Assembly (NCBI GenBank): GCA_045132235.1
Contig: JBGURX010000048.1
Coordinates: 1-64,000 of the forward strand
Source of the DNA: UBA1756 sp045132235
Lineage (GTDB): Bacteria > Bacteroidota > Bacteroidia > Bacteroidales > WCHB1-69
Direction of reading: 5' to 3'
Length of the DNA stretch: 64,000 nucleotides
A program made the position numbers and the translations under genes. Each line of letters begins with the position of its first letter. Position 1 is the first letter of the stretch. The notes beneath the pieces are model-generated. The model searched no databases. It was not told the origin of the DNA and was given only the letters and a program-made list of their open reading frames with translations. This document shows, piece by piece, positions 40,846 through 49,458 of the stretch.

Positions 40846-41676
40846 CTATTGACAATCAGAAGATTGGTACATATTGAAAATCTTCACCGTCTCCACGGCC
40901 TCCCGCACATCATGCACGCGCAGGATGGAAGCCCCCTGCTGGAGAGCCATCATGTTCAACGCCACCGTACCGGCCAACGCCTCATCGGGAGAAGTATTCA
41001 ACAATCTATAAATCATTGATTTTCTTGAAATCCCAACCAAAATCGGGCATTCAAAAATATGGAAAACGGAGAGATTTTTCATCAGAAAATAGTTCTGTTC
41101 CAGCGTCTTGCCAAAGCCAAAGCCCGGATCCAAAATCACATCCACGCAGCCTGCTTCCTTGAAAAGCGCCATCTGGCGGGCGAAGAACTGCATCATCACC
41201 TGCAGCATATCCGCGCCGAGCGGCTGCTGCTGCATCTTATCCGGCTTGGCCGTGGTGTGCATCAGCACGTAAGGCACATGCAGCTGCCCGACCACTTCCG
41301 GCATCCGCTCGTCGAACGTGCCGCCCGACACGTCGTTGATGATGGCGGCGCCTGCCAGCACCGACCGCTGCGCCACCTCAGCCCGCCACGTGTCCACCGA
41401 CACAATAGCCTCCGGAAAGTACTTGGCAATCAGCGCTAAAGGCTTCTCCAACCGGCTCCATTCCGCCTCCATGGGAATGTCGGCAGCACCGGGCTTGGTG
41501 GAGACTGCGCCGATATCAATGATGGCGGCGCCTTCGCGCAAAATCTGCTCCGCACGCTTCAGCACCGCCGTCTCATCCGTATATCGGCCTCCGTCGTAGA
41601 AAGAGTCCTCCGTAACATTCAGAATCCCCATCACTAATGGGGATTCCGTTGATAAAAGTTTAGATTTTACATTCAT
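40846..41676 (-). CDS. folP: Dihydropteroate synthase
   Basis: The 276-residue cytoplasmic enzyme joins 6-hydroxymethyl-dihydropterin diphosphate to p-aminobenzoate in folate synthesis; it is the sulfonamide target. The TIM-barrel motifs are all present: MGILNVTEDSFYDGG, IIDIGAVSTKPGA (the pterin/pABA loop; many orthologues read GGxSTRPG), VSVDTWRAEVA, INDVSGG, DPGFGFGKT, VGISRKSM and LRVHDV. The length is typical. It lies 39 bp after the C69 dipeptidase gene on the same strand and may be co-transcribed with it and the universal stress gene upstream. No resistance-type substitution can be asserted from this sequence alone. Confidence 0.95.
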   Translation of the reverse strand: MNVKSKLLSTESPLVMGILNVTEDSFYDGGRYTDETAVLKRAEQILREGAAIIDIGAVSTKPGAADIPMEAEWSRLEKPLALIAKYFPEAIVSVDTWRAEVAQRSVLAGAAIINDVSGGTFDERMPEVVGQLHVPYVLMHTTAKPDKMQQQPLGADMLQVMMQFFARQMALFKEAGCVDVILDPGFGFGKTLEQNYFLMKNLSVFHIFECPILVGISRKSMIYRLLNTSPDEALAGTVALNMMALQQGASILRVHDVREAVETVKIFNMYQSSDCQ

Positions 41677-41715
41677 AATCGAAGTCCAACCGCGCAGAAA
41701 AAACGCGGCTTTCTG

Positions 41716-43464
41716 TTACTGCACACCCTTGTTGCTGATGTTCTTGCCGCAGTCGTCCACAATCATCTTGTACCACTTTTCAGGATACTCAGGATGTTCG
41801 GGGCTGGCGCACTGCGGAATAGCACCGTCAGTCTTAATGAATTTTCCATTGGTCTCCTTCTTCACATTGCCATCGTTATACTTGACCAACAGATAGATAT
41901 AGAGCTGATCCCAAGCCTCGCACACCTTACGGGCAGCATTGGCAGAATACTTGGTCAGCTCGGCCTGCGCAGACGCGGGGTTGTTCTCATACATCTTCAC
42001 ATAACGATCGCCCATCGCCTTGATGTCGGCCACAAAGGAGGACTCTAACGACTGCTGCAACTCCTTGACATGCACAATCATATCGCTGTAACGGGAGTAA
42101 ACCAGCTGGCTTACCTTGGTGAAACGCCAGTAGGCGGCAGTGGGAGAATAATCGACCATGGAGCCGTTGCCCTCTTCCAACTCCTCGGGCACACTGCTGA
42201 CACCGCAGAAAATCGGGATGTAGCAGGAAGAAGCGGCGTCGTCAACACCGAACCACAGAATGCCGCCGAAGCCGTCGGGCAGATTGGGGCGGCACTGCGC
42301 CACGAAGGAGAAACCGGTCTGCTGGGTGGCAGTGGCACGCTCATGGATATAAGCCTTACCATTGTACTCCCATGTCATGGGACGCCAGCGGTAGGGGCAG
42401 GCAAAGGGACCTGCGCCGAGGTCTTTGGTCATGTCCATCGAGGAACCCTCATAATGGTCGCGCATGAGCTGCATCACATCCTGCACCTCCAATTTCTTGT
42501 CGGGCTTGATCCAGAGGGGGAAGCGGTTGTTGAGGTTATCGCCGCGGGCATAATCCTCATACTGAGCCATTTGACCAGGACTGCAACGATAGAAAGCCAT
42601 CCACACGCGGGCTTCGCAGAAGCGGGCGGCCTCGAAGTCAACGGGGGCGTAGGCATCGCAGAAGCTGAACTGGGCGTCGTCGGCATCTTTCGGATAGTAG
42701 CCTTTCAGTTTGGCGAAAGCAATCACATCGTGGGAATAGACCGTGCTGATGTCGGGAAGGAAAATCTTGTCGATTTCCTTGTTGGTGATGGAAGTCTTGC
42801 CGTCGCGGAGCGGGAAGGTGGTGATACGCGCCTGGTTGGCGTGGCCGGAGATGTAGCCGTCGGGAATGCGGCGGGCCACCCACACGGCACCGTTGGACCA
42901 GCCCTTCACGGTCTTGCCCTTTGCATCCTTCATCTCCTCGCCTTTTCCAATCAGCTCGAAAATCCAAGCCTCGTTGGGGTCGGCGATGGAGAAGGACTCG
43001 CCCTCGCTACAGTAGCCGTAAGCATCGAGCAAGCCGCTGATGACCTTGATGGCCTCGCGGGCGTTCTTGGCACGCTGCAGGGTGATGTAGATGAGAGAGC
43101 CGTAGTCGATGAGGCCGGGAGTTTTCCAGAGTTCGGAACGGCCACCGTAGGTGGTTTCACCGATCACGAGCTGATGCTCATTCATGTTGCCGACCACGGA
43201 GTAAGTGTGGGCCACTTCCGGAATCTGGCCGAGTTTTTTGCCAGAGTCCCACTCAATGACATCGCGGAACGAGCCGGCAGGATGGTCGGCGGCAGGCATG
43301 AAATAGAGTTCACCATAGAGGGTGTGCGAGTCGGCGGCATAGGTGACCATGCAGCTGCCGGAGGTGCTGGCACCCTTGGTGATGATAAAATTCGTACAGG
43401 CGGACACCCGTGAGGCGAACAAGGCACAGCACACGAGTGTGAGGGTGAGGAATATTTTTTTCAT
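41716..43464 (-). CDS. C69-family dipeptidase (PepD/U34-like Ntn hydrolase), exported
   Basis: The 582-residue protein begins MKKIFLTLTLVCCALFASRVSA, a signal peptide whose cleavage exposes cysteine in CTNFIITKGAS. In C69 peptidases the N-terminal cysteine is the catalytic nucleophile, so export and activation coincide here. Family segments GSCMVTYAADSH, NEHQLVIGETTYGG, AREAIKVISGLLDAYGY, FSIADPNEAWIFE and VWVARRIPDGYISGHANQARI follow. The protein probably cleaves dipeptides from the N-terminus of peptides in the periplasm. VSAC also fits a lipobox loosely, so a lipoprotein cannot be fully excluded. The start at 43464 is chosen because the ten residues of a longer frame overlap the upstream Usp gene and precede a clean signal peptide. 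It is 19 bp after the Usp stop. Confidence 0.88.
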   Translation of the reverse strand: MKKIFLTLTLVCCALFASRVSACTNFIITKGASTSGSCMVTYAADSHTLYGELYFMPAADHPAGSFRDVIEWDSGKKLGQIPEVAHTYSVVGNMNEHQLVIGETTYGGRSELWKTPGLIDYGSLIYITLQRAKNAREAIKVISGLLDAYGYCSEGESFSIADPNEAWIFELIGKGEEMKDAKGKTVKGWSNGAVWVARRIPDGYISGHANQARITTFPLRDGKTSITNKEIDKIFLPDISTVYSHDVIAFAKLKGYYPKDADDAQFSFCDAYAPVDFEAARFCEARVWMAFYRCSPGQMAQYEDYARGDNLNNRFPLWIKPDKKLEVQDVMQLMRDHYEGSSMDMTKDLGAGPFACPYRWRPMTWEYNGKAYIHERATATQQTGFSFVAQCRPNLPDGFGGILWFGVDDAASSCYIPIFCGVSSVPEELEEGNGSMVDYSPTAAYWRFTKVSQLVYSRYSDMIVHVKELQQSLESSFVADIKAMGDRYVKMYENNPASAQAELTKYSANAARKVCEAWDQLYIYLLVKYNDGNVKKETNGKFIKTDGAIPQCASPEHPEYPEKWYKMIVDDCGKNISNKGVQ

Positions 43465-43483
43465 AAAATAATGATGATTTAAA

Positions 43484-44329
43484 TTAGGCAATCGGGGAAT
43501 GCATCACGTTGGGGATGACGAGCAGCGGCATCGGTGACTGGTTCATCAGCTGACGGGTGGTGCTGCCCAGCCAGAAGGAGGTGATATCGTCTTCGTCCTC
43601 ACGCATGATGACAATCAGGTTGATGTCTTCTTTCTTAGCCCACTCCACAACGGCGGTCGGCACATCGCCTCTCACCTCGAGGGTGGCGGCATCGTAGCGC
43701 ACGTTGGCCACATCGCACATGCCTGCTGCGTGGTTGAGCTGCACACCGATGACATGTTTTTCATCAGGATACTTATCATCGCAAAGGCCAAGCAATGAAA
43801 TCTTGGCAGAGAAAAGGCTGGCGAACTGGGTAGCGGGTTTGATTTTCTGCAGTGTCTCAAAACTGGTGTCTACCGGCACCAAAATCTTGGTAAGGTCGCG
43901 TTTTACATTCACCTGATGGCCGATGATCAACACAGGGATTTTGGTGGTACCCACCACCTTCATGGTATTACTGCCGATGAACATCTCTTCGAAGCCGGAA
44001 GCACCGTGTGAACCGATGACAAGAAGCGGATCGGGGAGGTTGGTGGCGTACTGGGTGAGTTTCACGTATGCCTTACCTTCCAAGATCACCGGCCGGATTT
44101 CAAGGCTGGGAGCCTCAGCACGAGCCCACTTCACCAACTCGTTGAGACGGCCATGGACCTTGTTCATCATGTCATCCTCGTTGGAGACATCGAGTTTAGT
44201 ACTGGCCGTTGGGGTCTTCACCCATACCACGTGAATGATGGCCTTTGATTTCAAAGCGACTGCTATTGCATGACGCAAAGCGTTTTCTGAATTTTCGGAG
44301 AAGTCAATCCCCACGATAATGTTCTTCAT
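43484..44329 (-). CDS. Universal stress protein with two Usp domains
   Basis: The 281-residue cytoplasmic protein contains two tandem UspA-type Rossmann-like domains. The first (1-about 145) starts MKNIIVGIDFSENSENALRHA and ends with an ATP-binding motif GSHGASGFEEMFIGSNTMKV (G-2X-G-9X-G-S). The second (KILVPVDTSF to the C-terminus) has the diverged end MREDEDDITSFWLGSTTRQLM and VPLLVIP-like closing strand, and probably does not bind ATP in the same way. Such proteins help survival under starvation or stress; the mechanism is not defined. The start is ATG at 44327-44329; a longer frame from 44416 would overlap the promoter at 44367-44397. The C69 dipeptidase and folP follow closely on the same strand. 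Confidence 0.92.
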   Translation of the reverse strand: MKNIIVGIDFSENSENALRHAIAVALKSKAIIHVVWVKTPTASTKLDVSNEDDMMNKVHGRLNELVKWARAEAPSLEIRPVILEGKAYVKLTQYATNLPDPLLVIGSHGASGFEEMFIGSNTMKVVGTTKIPVLIIGHQVNVKRDLTKILVPVDTSFETLQKIKPATQFASLFSAKISLLGLCDDKYPDEKHVIGVQLNHAAGMCDVANVRYDAATLEVRGDVPTAVVEWAKKEDINLIVIMREDEDDITSFWLGSTTRQLMNQSPMPLLVIPNVMHSPIA

Positions 44330-44366
44330 AATATTTATGTTTAGATTTGTCTGAAAAATGCGCTTG

Positions 44367-44397
44367 CAAATATACAATAATTCGTAGGATTTCACAA
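44367..44397 (-). promoter_or_regulatory. Promoter of the usp - dipeptidase - folP group
   Basis: The minus strand has TTG (44395-44397), exactly 20 bp, then TATATTTG (44367-44374), an ideal Bacteroidetes promoter. The start would be near 44360 with a leader of about 30 nt, which fixes the Usp start codon at 44329. Confidence 0.8.
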
Positions 44398-44455
44398 GTT
44401 TTAGAAATTTTTTCAAAAAAGAAATCTTATGAATTAAAATTTAAGAAAATAATCC

Positions 44456-44493
44456 TATCTTTGCACCCTGTTGCCACCGAGGTGAATCCTCGG
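44456..44493 (+). promoter_or_regulatory. Candidate pepT -7 element and leader hairpin
   Basis: TATCTTTG at 44456-44463 matches TAnnTTTG, without a clear -33 TTG. The predicted leader of about 65 nt contains CCGAGG (44477-44482) and CCTCGG (44488-44493), a 6-bp hairpin with a 5-nt loop. Confidence 0.5.
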
Positions 44494-44536
44494 CTTTCAG
44501 TTATCGTATTTAACAAATTTACAAATAGTTACCATA

Positions 44537-45769
44537 ATGAAACAGACACTTTTACAGCGCTTTTCCAGTTACATGGCCATCGCCACCACCTCTGATGAGA
44601 ATTCCACCACCTATCCGAGCACACCCAACCAACTCGTCTTCGGCGACTTTCTTGTGGAGGAGCTGAAGCGCATCGGTCTTTCGGAAGTAAAGAAAGACGA
44701 ATACGGCTATGTGACAGCCACTCTGCCCGCCAACTGCGACCTTGAACTGCCAGTCGTCGGCTTCATCGCCCACTTCGACACCGCGCCTGACATGCCCGGT
44801 GCCAAAGAGCCGCGCATCATCGAGAACTACGACGGGAAGGACATCCTGCTGGATGCCGAAACCAACACCGCCCTCACCCTCACCGACTTCCCAGAGCTCG
44901 CCGACTATGCCGGTCAGACACTGCTGGTGACCGACGGCAAAACCCTGCTCGGCGCCGACGACAAGGCCGGTATCGCCGAAATCGTGACCGCCATGGAGCA
45001 CCTGCTGGCGCATCCCGAAATCAAGCACGGCAAAATCCGCGTGGGCTTCACCCCCGATGAAGAGATCGGACAGGGCGTCAAATATTTCGATGTCAAAGGC
45101 TTCGGCTGTGACTTTGCCTACACAATGGACGGCGGTGCCATCGGCGAACTGGAGTACGAGAACTTCAACGCCGCCAGTGCCAGCATCAAGATACAGGGGC
45201 GCAACATCCACCCGGGCTATGCCAAAAACAAGATGGTGAACGCCCAGTTGATTGCCATGGAGTTCAACAGCATGCTGCCGGAAGCCCAGAAGCCCCAGTA
45301 CACGCAAGATTACGAAGGCTTCTATCTGCTTGTGCACATGGAAGGCACAGTGGAGAACGCCTCCCTCACCTACATCATCCGCGACCACGACCGCGCCAAA
45401 TTTGAAGAGAAGAAGAACTTCATGCTGAACATCACCCGCTATCTGAACGAAAAGTACGGAGAGCGCATCACCTGCGAGCTCAAAGACCAGTACTACAACA
45501 TGCGCGAGATGGTGGAACCCGTGTTCCACATTGTGACATTGGCGGAAAAGGCGATGGAAGAGGTCGGGGTGAAACCGGTAGTGCAGCCCATCCGTGGCGG
45601 CACCGACGGCGCCAACCTCTCCTTCAAAGGGCTCCCCTGCCCCAACATCTTCGCCGGCGGCCACAACTTCCACGGCAAATACGAGTATGTGCCGTTGGAA
45701 TCCATGGTCAAGGCCACGGAGGTCATCGTCAAAATGATTGAAAAAGTGGGCGGCGGACAGGCTTGGTAA
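44537..45769 (+). CDS. pepT: Peptidase T (tripeptidase)
   Basis: The 410-residue cytoplasmic di-zinc aminopeptidase of family M20B removes the N-terminal residue from tripeptides. The metal and catalytic motifs are complete: H79 and D81 in FIAHFDTAPD, GADDKAG with the bridging aspartate, DEEIGQG with the general-base glutamate, the YTMDGG aspartate and the final histidine in FAGGHNFHGKYEYVP. The dimerisation domain lies between (AASASIKIQGRNIHPGYAKN, with the substrate-binding histidine). The length matches E. coli PepT. Downstream dprA starts 46 bp after its stop on the same strand, so co-transcription is possible. Confidence 0.95.
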   Translation: MKQTLLQRFSSYMAIATTSDENSTTYPSTPNQLVFGDFLVEELKRIGLSEVKKDEYGYVTATLPANCDLELPVVGFIAHFDTAPDMPGAKEPRIIENYDGKDILLDAETNTALTLTDFPELADYAGQTLLVTDGKTLLGADDKAGIAEIVTAMEHLLAHPEIKHGKIRVGFTPDEEIGQGVKYFDVKGFGCDFAYTMDGGAIGELEYENFNAASASIKIQGRNIHPGYAKNKMVNAQLIAMEFNSMLPEAQKPQYTQDYEGFYLLVHMEGTVENASLTYIIRDHDRAKFEEKKNFMLNITRYLNEKYGERITCELKDQYYNMREMVEPVFHIVTLAEKAMEEVGVKPVVQPIRGGTDGANLSFKGLPCPNIFAGGHNFHGKYEYVPLESMVKATEVIVKMIEKVGGGQAW

Positions 45770-45815
45770 ACTCCTTTTCGCTTCCCACAACTCATTAACT
45801 TCCAATACTAAAACC

Positions 45816-46907
45816 ATGTCTGAATTATTACTTCGCCTTGCGCTCCAATTCCAGCCCCATCTCGGGCCCACCACCATCAAAAAACTCTTCCAGCACTTTG
45901 GCAGTGCCACTGCCATCTTCAACGCCCGCGGCCTGAAGTCGCCGCTGGGGGCACGGGTGACTTTGCCCCAGCTGACCGATGAAAGCCGCCGGCTGGCGGA
46001 GAAAGAGCTGGAATGGATCGAGCGCAACCACATCCGGCTTTGCTTCCTCGGCGACCCCGAATATCCGAAACGGCTGAGCGGCTGTCCCGATGCCCCATAC
46101 ATGTTTTATTATAAAGGAACGCCCGCGTTCAACGAACCGAAGATGGTGGCCGTGGTGGGCACGCGCAACATCTCGCCTTACGGGAAGGAGGTGACACGCA
46201 AAATCATCGAGGAGCTGGCGCAGTACGAGGTGTGCGTGGTGAGCGGCCTCGCGCGCGGGGTGGACACCGTGGCGCATGAGCAGTCGTTGGAGAGCGGACT
46301 GAAGACGGTGGCCGTTTTAGGCAGCGGTCTCGGCACCATCTACCCCGACTGCAACGAGCGGCTGGCGCATCGCATCGCGAAAGACGGCGGCGCGGTCGTG
46401 TCGGAATTTCCCTTCAAGACCAAACCCGACCGGCAAAACTTCCCGCAGCGCAACCGCATCATCGCCGGCATGACCGACGCCACCATCGTGATGGAGACGG
46501 CCGAGAAGGGCGGAAGCATCATCACCGCCCACATCGCGCACTCGTACAACCGCGACGTGTTTGCCGTGCCGGGCACCATCCTCTCCCCCACCCAGAGCGG
46601 CTGCCACGCCCTCATCCGGAAAAACGTGGCCGCCCTCGTGACCTCCGGTGCCGACGTGGCCGAACTGATGGGCTGGGATCTTGAAAGCCCGAAGGCCGTG
46701 CAACGCAGTCTGTTCGTGGAACTGTCGGAGGAGGAGCAGCCTGTGGCCGACCTCATCGCCGAACATCCCGACATTCTGATCGACGACCTGTCGGCGGCCT
46801 TTCCCCAACACACGCCCTCCAAGCTGGCCTCGCTGTTGCTGCAGCTTGAGCTGAAAGGGGTGGTGGCCTGTGCGCCGGGGAAAAAATACCGTATTGTGGG
46901 AGCATAA
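45816..46907 (+). CDS. dprA: DNA-processing protein DprA
   Basis: The 363-residue protein loads RecA onto incoming single-stranded DNA during natural transformation. It has an N-terminal SAM/HhH-like region (LALQFQPHLGPTTIKKLFQHFG) and the Rossmann-like DprA/Smf core with VAVVGTRNISPYG, VVSGLARGVDTVAHEQSL, VAVLGSGLGTIYP, FPFKTKPDRQNFPQRNRIIAG and EKGGSIITAHIA. The C-terminal winged-helix DML1-like domain is VADLIAEHPDILIDDL ... LLQLELKGVV. The start is the ATG at 45816, because the preceding frame from 45738 overlaps pepT. dprA is widespread in species that are not known to be competent, so transformability is not implied. Confidence 0.94.
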   Translation: MSELLLRLALQFQPHLGPTTIKKLFQHFGSATAIFNARGLKSPLGARVTLPQLTDESRRLAEKELEWIERNHIRLCFLGDPEYPKRLSGCPDAPYMFYYKGTPAFNEPKMVAVVGTRNISPYGKEVTRKIIEELAQYEVCVVSGLARGVDTVAHEQSLESGLKTVAVLGSGLGTIYPDCNERLAHRIAKDGGAVVSEFPFKTKPDRQNFPQRNRIIAGMTDATIVMETAEKGGSIITAHIAHSYNRDVFAVPGTILSPTQSGCHALIRKNVAALVTSGADVAELMGWDLESPKAVQRSLFVELSEEEQPVADLIAEHPDILIDDLSAAFPQHTPSKLASLLLQLELKGVVACAPGKKYRIVGA

Positions 46908-46936
46908 TTATTTCAATAAAAAAGGTGTCTGACACT

Positions 46937-46966
46937 TTGCCAACTGACAACAATTTTGTATTTTTG
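46937..46966 (+). promoter_or_regulatory. Promoter of the GAPDH-family gene
   Basis: TTG (46937-46939), a 19-bp spacer and TATTTTTG (46959-46966) match the Bacteroidetes promoter. It lies inside a longer upstream frame, which supports the ATG at 46994 as the real start with a leader of roughly 20 nt. Confidence 0.75.
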
Positions 46967-46993
46967 CGGCGTGAAACCAAATTACCATCCAAT

Positions 46994-48244
46994 ATGAACA
47001 TCATTTTGCAGCAAAAGAAACTTCTCGGCATCAACGGTGCCGGACGTATCGGAAAGTTAACCCTGTGGCACCACCTGCTGTCGCGCAAGTTCGACGGCAT
47101 CGTCCTCAACGTGGGACGCGAGGTGGGCAAGAACCTCGAAGACCTCGTACAGTCGCTCACCACCGACTCCACCTACGGCAATCTGAGCTTCTTCCTGTAC
47201 GGCCGTGCCGGCAAGCGGTGCAAGATCGAAATCGTTGACAGAGACCAGCACATCGTGGAGATTGACGGTCTGCCGGTGAAGGTGCTGATGACCGAGCGCA
47301 ACCCCCACAACATCAACTGGAAGGCTGAAGGCGTGCGGGTAGTGGTGGATTGTACGGGCAAGTTCCTCGATCCCTCGCTGGCCGACAACGACGGCAAGGG
47401 CAGCATCGTGGGACACCTTGCCGGCGGCGCCGAACACGTGATTGCCAGCGCCCCCTTCAAAATCAAGCAGACCGACTTTGACGCCACCGACACCCCGACG
47501 TTGATCTACGGCATCAACCACACCAACTTCGACCCCTCGAAGCACAAAGTGATTTCGGCTGCCAGCTGCACGACCACCGGTCTGGCGCACATGATCAAGC
47601 CGTTGCTGGAGGACCCGGAGGCCTGCCACGTGCTCACCGCTTCCCTTTCCACCGTACATGCGGCCACCAACACGCAGAGCGTGCTCGACGCCGTGCCTTC
47701 TGCCGGTGCTTCCGACCTCCGCAAAAACCGCTCGGTGTTCAACAATATTATATTGTCATCCACAGGAGCTGCCAAGACGTTGGAGAAGGTGCTCCCCGAG
47801 GTGGTGCATTTCGGTTTCATGGCCGACTCCATCCGCATCCCCACTCCGTCGGTGTCGCTCATCACCCTCAATATCACCTTCAGTTCGCGCATGAACCCGC
47901 AGGGCGTGCCGTACATTTCCGGCGACTACATCCGCGACATCTACCGCCGTGCCGCTGCCGGCGACCAGAAAGATCTGCTCAACTTCTCGATGAAGCAGAA
48001 CGTGCCGATGGACCTGCTCGGCATGCCCGCTGCCATCACCATCGAGGGCAATGAGATCCACACGCGCACCGGTTTCCTCAAGATTCCCACCGAGATTCTC
48101 GAGTCGATGCACCTCACCAACCTGCCCGAAATCAACATCCCCGTCACCCATGCCAAAATACTCGGCTGGTACGACAACGAGTTCGGCAGTTATGTCACCT
48201 GTTTGGGAAAATTAACCGAGTATATTTCCAACAGTTTGGACTAA
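46994..48244 (+). CDS. Glyceraldehyde-3-phosphate dehydrogenase family protein, long divergent form
   Basis: The 416-residue protein has the GAPDH plan: NAD-binding GINGAGRIGK (12-21), VVVDCTGKFLD, the catalytic C192 in SAASCTTTGLAH, H222 in STVHAATNTQSVLD, the substrate-binding arginine in FGFMADSIRIPTPSVS, and the closing WYDNEFGSYV. It is about 80 residues longer than housekeeping GAPDH (about 335). The extra length is mainly in the first half (GNLSFFLYGRAGKRCKIEI, DNDGKGSIVGHLAGG) and before the C-terminus (NFSMKQNVPMDLLGMP). Standard motifs are altered: TTTHAYTNTQ reads STVHAATNTQ and SAPSK reads SAPFK. It may be the glycolytic enzyme or a paralogue with another aldehyde or cofactor preference; I cannot tell which from the sequence. 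Confidence 0.82.
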   Translation: MNIILQQKKLLGINGAGRIGKLTLWHHLLSRKFDGIVLNVGREVGKNLEDLVQSLTTDSTYGNLSFFLYGRAGKRCKIEIVDRDQHIVEIDGLPVKVLMTERNPHNINWKAEGVRVVVDCTGKFLDPSLADNDGKGSIVGHLAGGAEHVIASAPFKIKQTDFDATDTPTLIYGINHTNFDPSKHKVISAASCTTTGLAHMIKPLLEDPEACHVLTASLSTVHAATNTQSVLDAVPSAGASDLRKNRSVFNNIILSSTGAAKTLEKVLPEVVHFGFMADSIRIPTPSVSLITLNITFSSRMNPQGVPYISGDYIRDIYRRAAAGDQKDLLNFSMKQNVPMDLLGMPAAITIEGNEIHTRTGFLKIPTEILESMHLTNLPEINIPVTHAKILGWYDNEFGSYVTCLGKLTEYISNSLD

Positions 48245-48403
48245 ACACCGATAGAATACAATAGGACAGAATCAAAGCTGCTAAAATAAACATTTCATTT
48301 CCAACATCTTAAAAGGCAAAATTGAAATAAATAAAAAAAATTATTGCGGGGGCTGGGATAAAATAATTTTTTGTAATTTAGCCGCCGCAAAAATTGCAGC
48401 TTC

Positions 48404-48491
48404 GGAGAGATGGCCGAGTGGTCGAAGGCGCACGCCTGGAAAGTGTGTAAACGCCGAAAGCGTTTCTAGGGTTCGAATCCCTATCTCTCCG
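48404..48491 (+). tRNA. tRNA-Ser (anticodon GGA)
   Basis: The 88-nt cloverleaf has acceptor arms GGAGAGA (48404-48410) and TCTCTCC (48484-48490) with discriminator G. The anticodon arm is CACGC-CTGGAAA-GTGTG, with GGA at 48438-48440. The long variable arm ACGCCGAAAGCGT marks a class II tRNA, and the T arm carries GGTTCGAATCC. CCA is not encoded. GGA reads UCC/UCU serine codons. The exbB gene starts 61 bp downstream. Confidence 0.97.
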
Positions 48492-48552
48492 CTCTTTTTA
48501 TTGATAAAAACAAAGGAAAAATAAAAATTATTAATCAAATTAGAACAGTATT

Positions 48553-49401
48553 ATGAAAAAACTGATTGCACTATTCACGGTTTTCAGCATCATGGCTTTC
48601 GGCATGACTTCTATGTCTTGGGCTGCCAAAACAACCAAAGGTGCCAAAGAAGAGACCAAAGTAGAAGAGCAAGTTAATGAAGCTCCTGAAACAGAAGCAG
48701 TTGCCACACCCGAGGTGAAGCAAGTCGAAAATCCGAGCATTGAAGACAACAGCACGGCTGCAGGAACTTCCTTGCACTCCACCTTGAAGACCAAATTCGC
48801 TGAAGGTGGTCCGCTGTGGATGACCTGCGTTTTGATCAGTTTGCTCTTAGGTATAGCTTTCTCCATCGAGCGTATTTTCTACCTCAACCTTTCCAACGTC
48901 AATGCCAGCAAGCTGTTAGCCAAGCTGGATGCTGCTCTCAATGAGGGTGGTGTTGAGAAGGCCAAGGACGTTTGCAAAGACGTGAGAGGTCCGGTCGCCA
49001 CCGTATTCCTCCAGGGCCTTTCCCACTATGACGAGGGTATGGAATCCGTTGAAAAGGCAGTGGTTGCCCACGGCGGTGTGGCAGTCGGCAAACTGGAGAA
49101 AAACCTCACTTGGATCGGCCTTTTCATGGCATGGGGCCCGTCACTCGGTTTCATGGGTACTGTGCTCGGTATGGTGCAGGCATTCGATGATATTGAGAAA
49201 CAAGGTGATATCAGCCCGACCGTTGTGGCAGGCGGTATGAAGGTTGCTCTTTTGACCACTGTGTTCGGTTTGATCACCGCTATCATTCTCCAGTTGTTCT
49301 ACAACTACATTCTTTCCCGTATTGACGCCATCGTCAACAACATGGAGAAGGCCACCATCGAATTCATGGACATGATGACCAAATACAACAACAAAAAATA
49401 A
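48553..49401 (+). CDS. exbB: MotA/TolQ/ExbB proton channel protein
   Basis: The 282-residue inner-membrane protein begins with a signal-like hydrophobic segment (MKKLIALFTVFSIMAFGMTS), then an acidic Ala/Glu/Thr-rich linker, then the ExbB fold. Its first conserved span is PLWMTCVLISLLLGIAFSIERIFYL, and the MotA_ExbB core contains WIGLFMAWGPSLGFMGTVLGMVQAF and VVAGGMKVALLTTVFGLITAIILQLFYNY. With ExbD it uses the proton gradient to drive TonB, powering outer-membrane receptors such as the thiamine one in this window. It heads a four-gene operon (49459, 50505, 51180) ended by a terminator at 51701-51730. No promoter is obvious between tRNA-Ser and exbB, so read-through from the tRNA is possible. 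Confidence 0.9.
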   Translation: MKKLIALFTVFSIMAFGMTSMSWAAKTTKGAKEETKVEEQVNEAPETEAVATPEVKQVENPSIEDNSTAAGTSLHSTLKTKFAEGGPLWMTCVLISLLLGIAFSIERIFYLNLSNVNASKLLAKLDAALNEGGVEKAKDVCKDVRGPVATVFLQGLSHYDEGMESVEKAVVAHGGVAVGKLEKNLTWIGLFMAWGPSLGFMGTVLGMVQAFDDIEKQGDISPTVVAGGMKVALLTTVFGLITAIILQLFYNYILSRIDAIVNNMEKATIEFMDMMTKYNNKK

Positions 49402-49458
49402 TTGAGCTTCAACGGATATTGAATCACTCATCATTCCTTGAATCTTAAAAGAAATATT

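Noticed and set aside
41716..43464. The C69 dipeptidase as a lipoprotein (VSAC as a lipobox)
   Set aside because: In this family the cysteine after the signal peptide is the catalytic nucleophile, and the signal lacks a typical L-x-(G/A/S)-C lipobox. Left open only as a minor option.
44552..46102. A 516-codon minus-strand frame across pepT and dprA
   Set aside because: Same antisense-register effect. pepT and dprA carry complete catalytic motifs on the plus strand.
48245..48403. A terminator for the GAPDH gene before tRNA-Ser
   Set aside because: I could not find a GC stem followed by a T-run in this AT-rich spacer.
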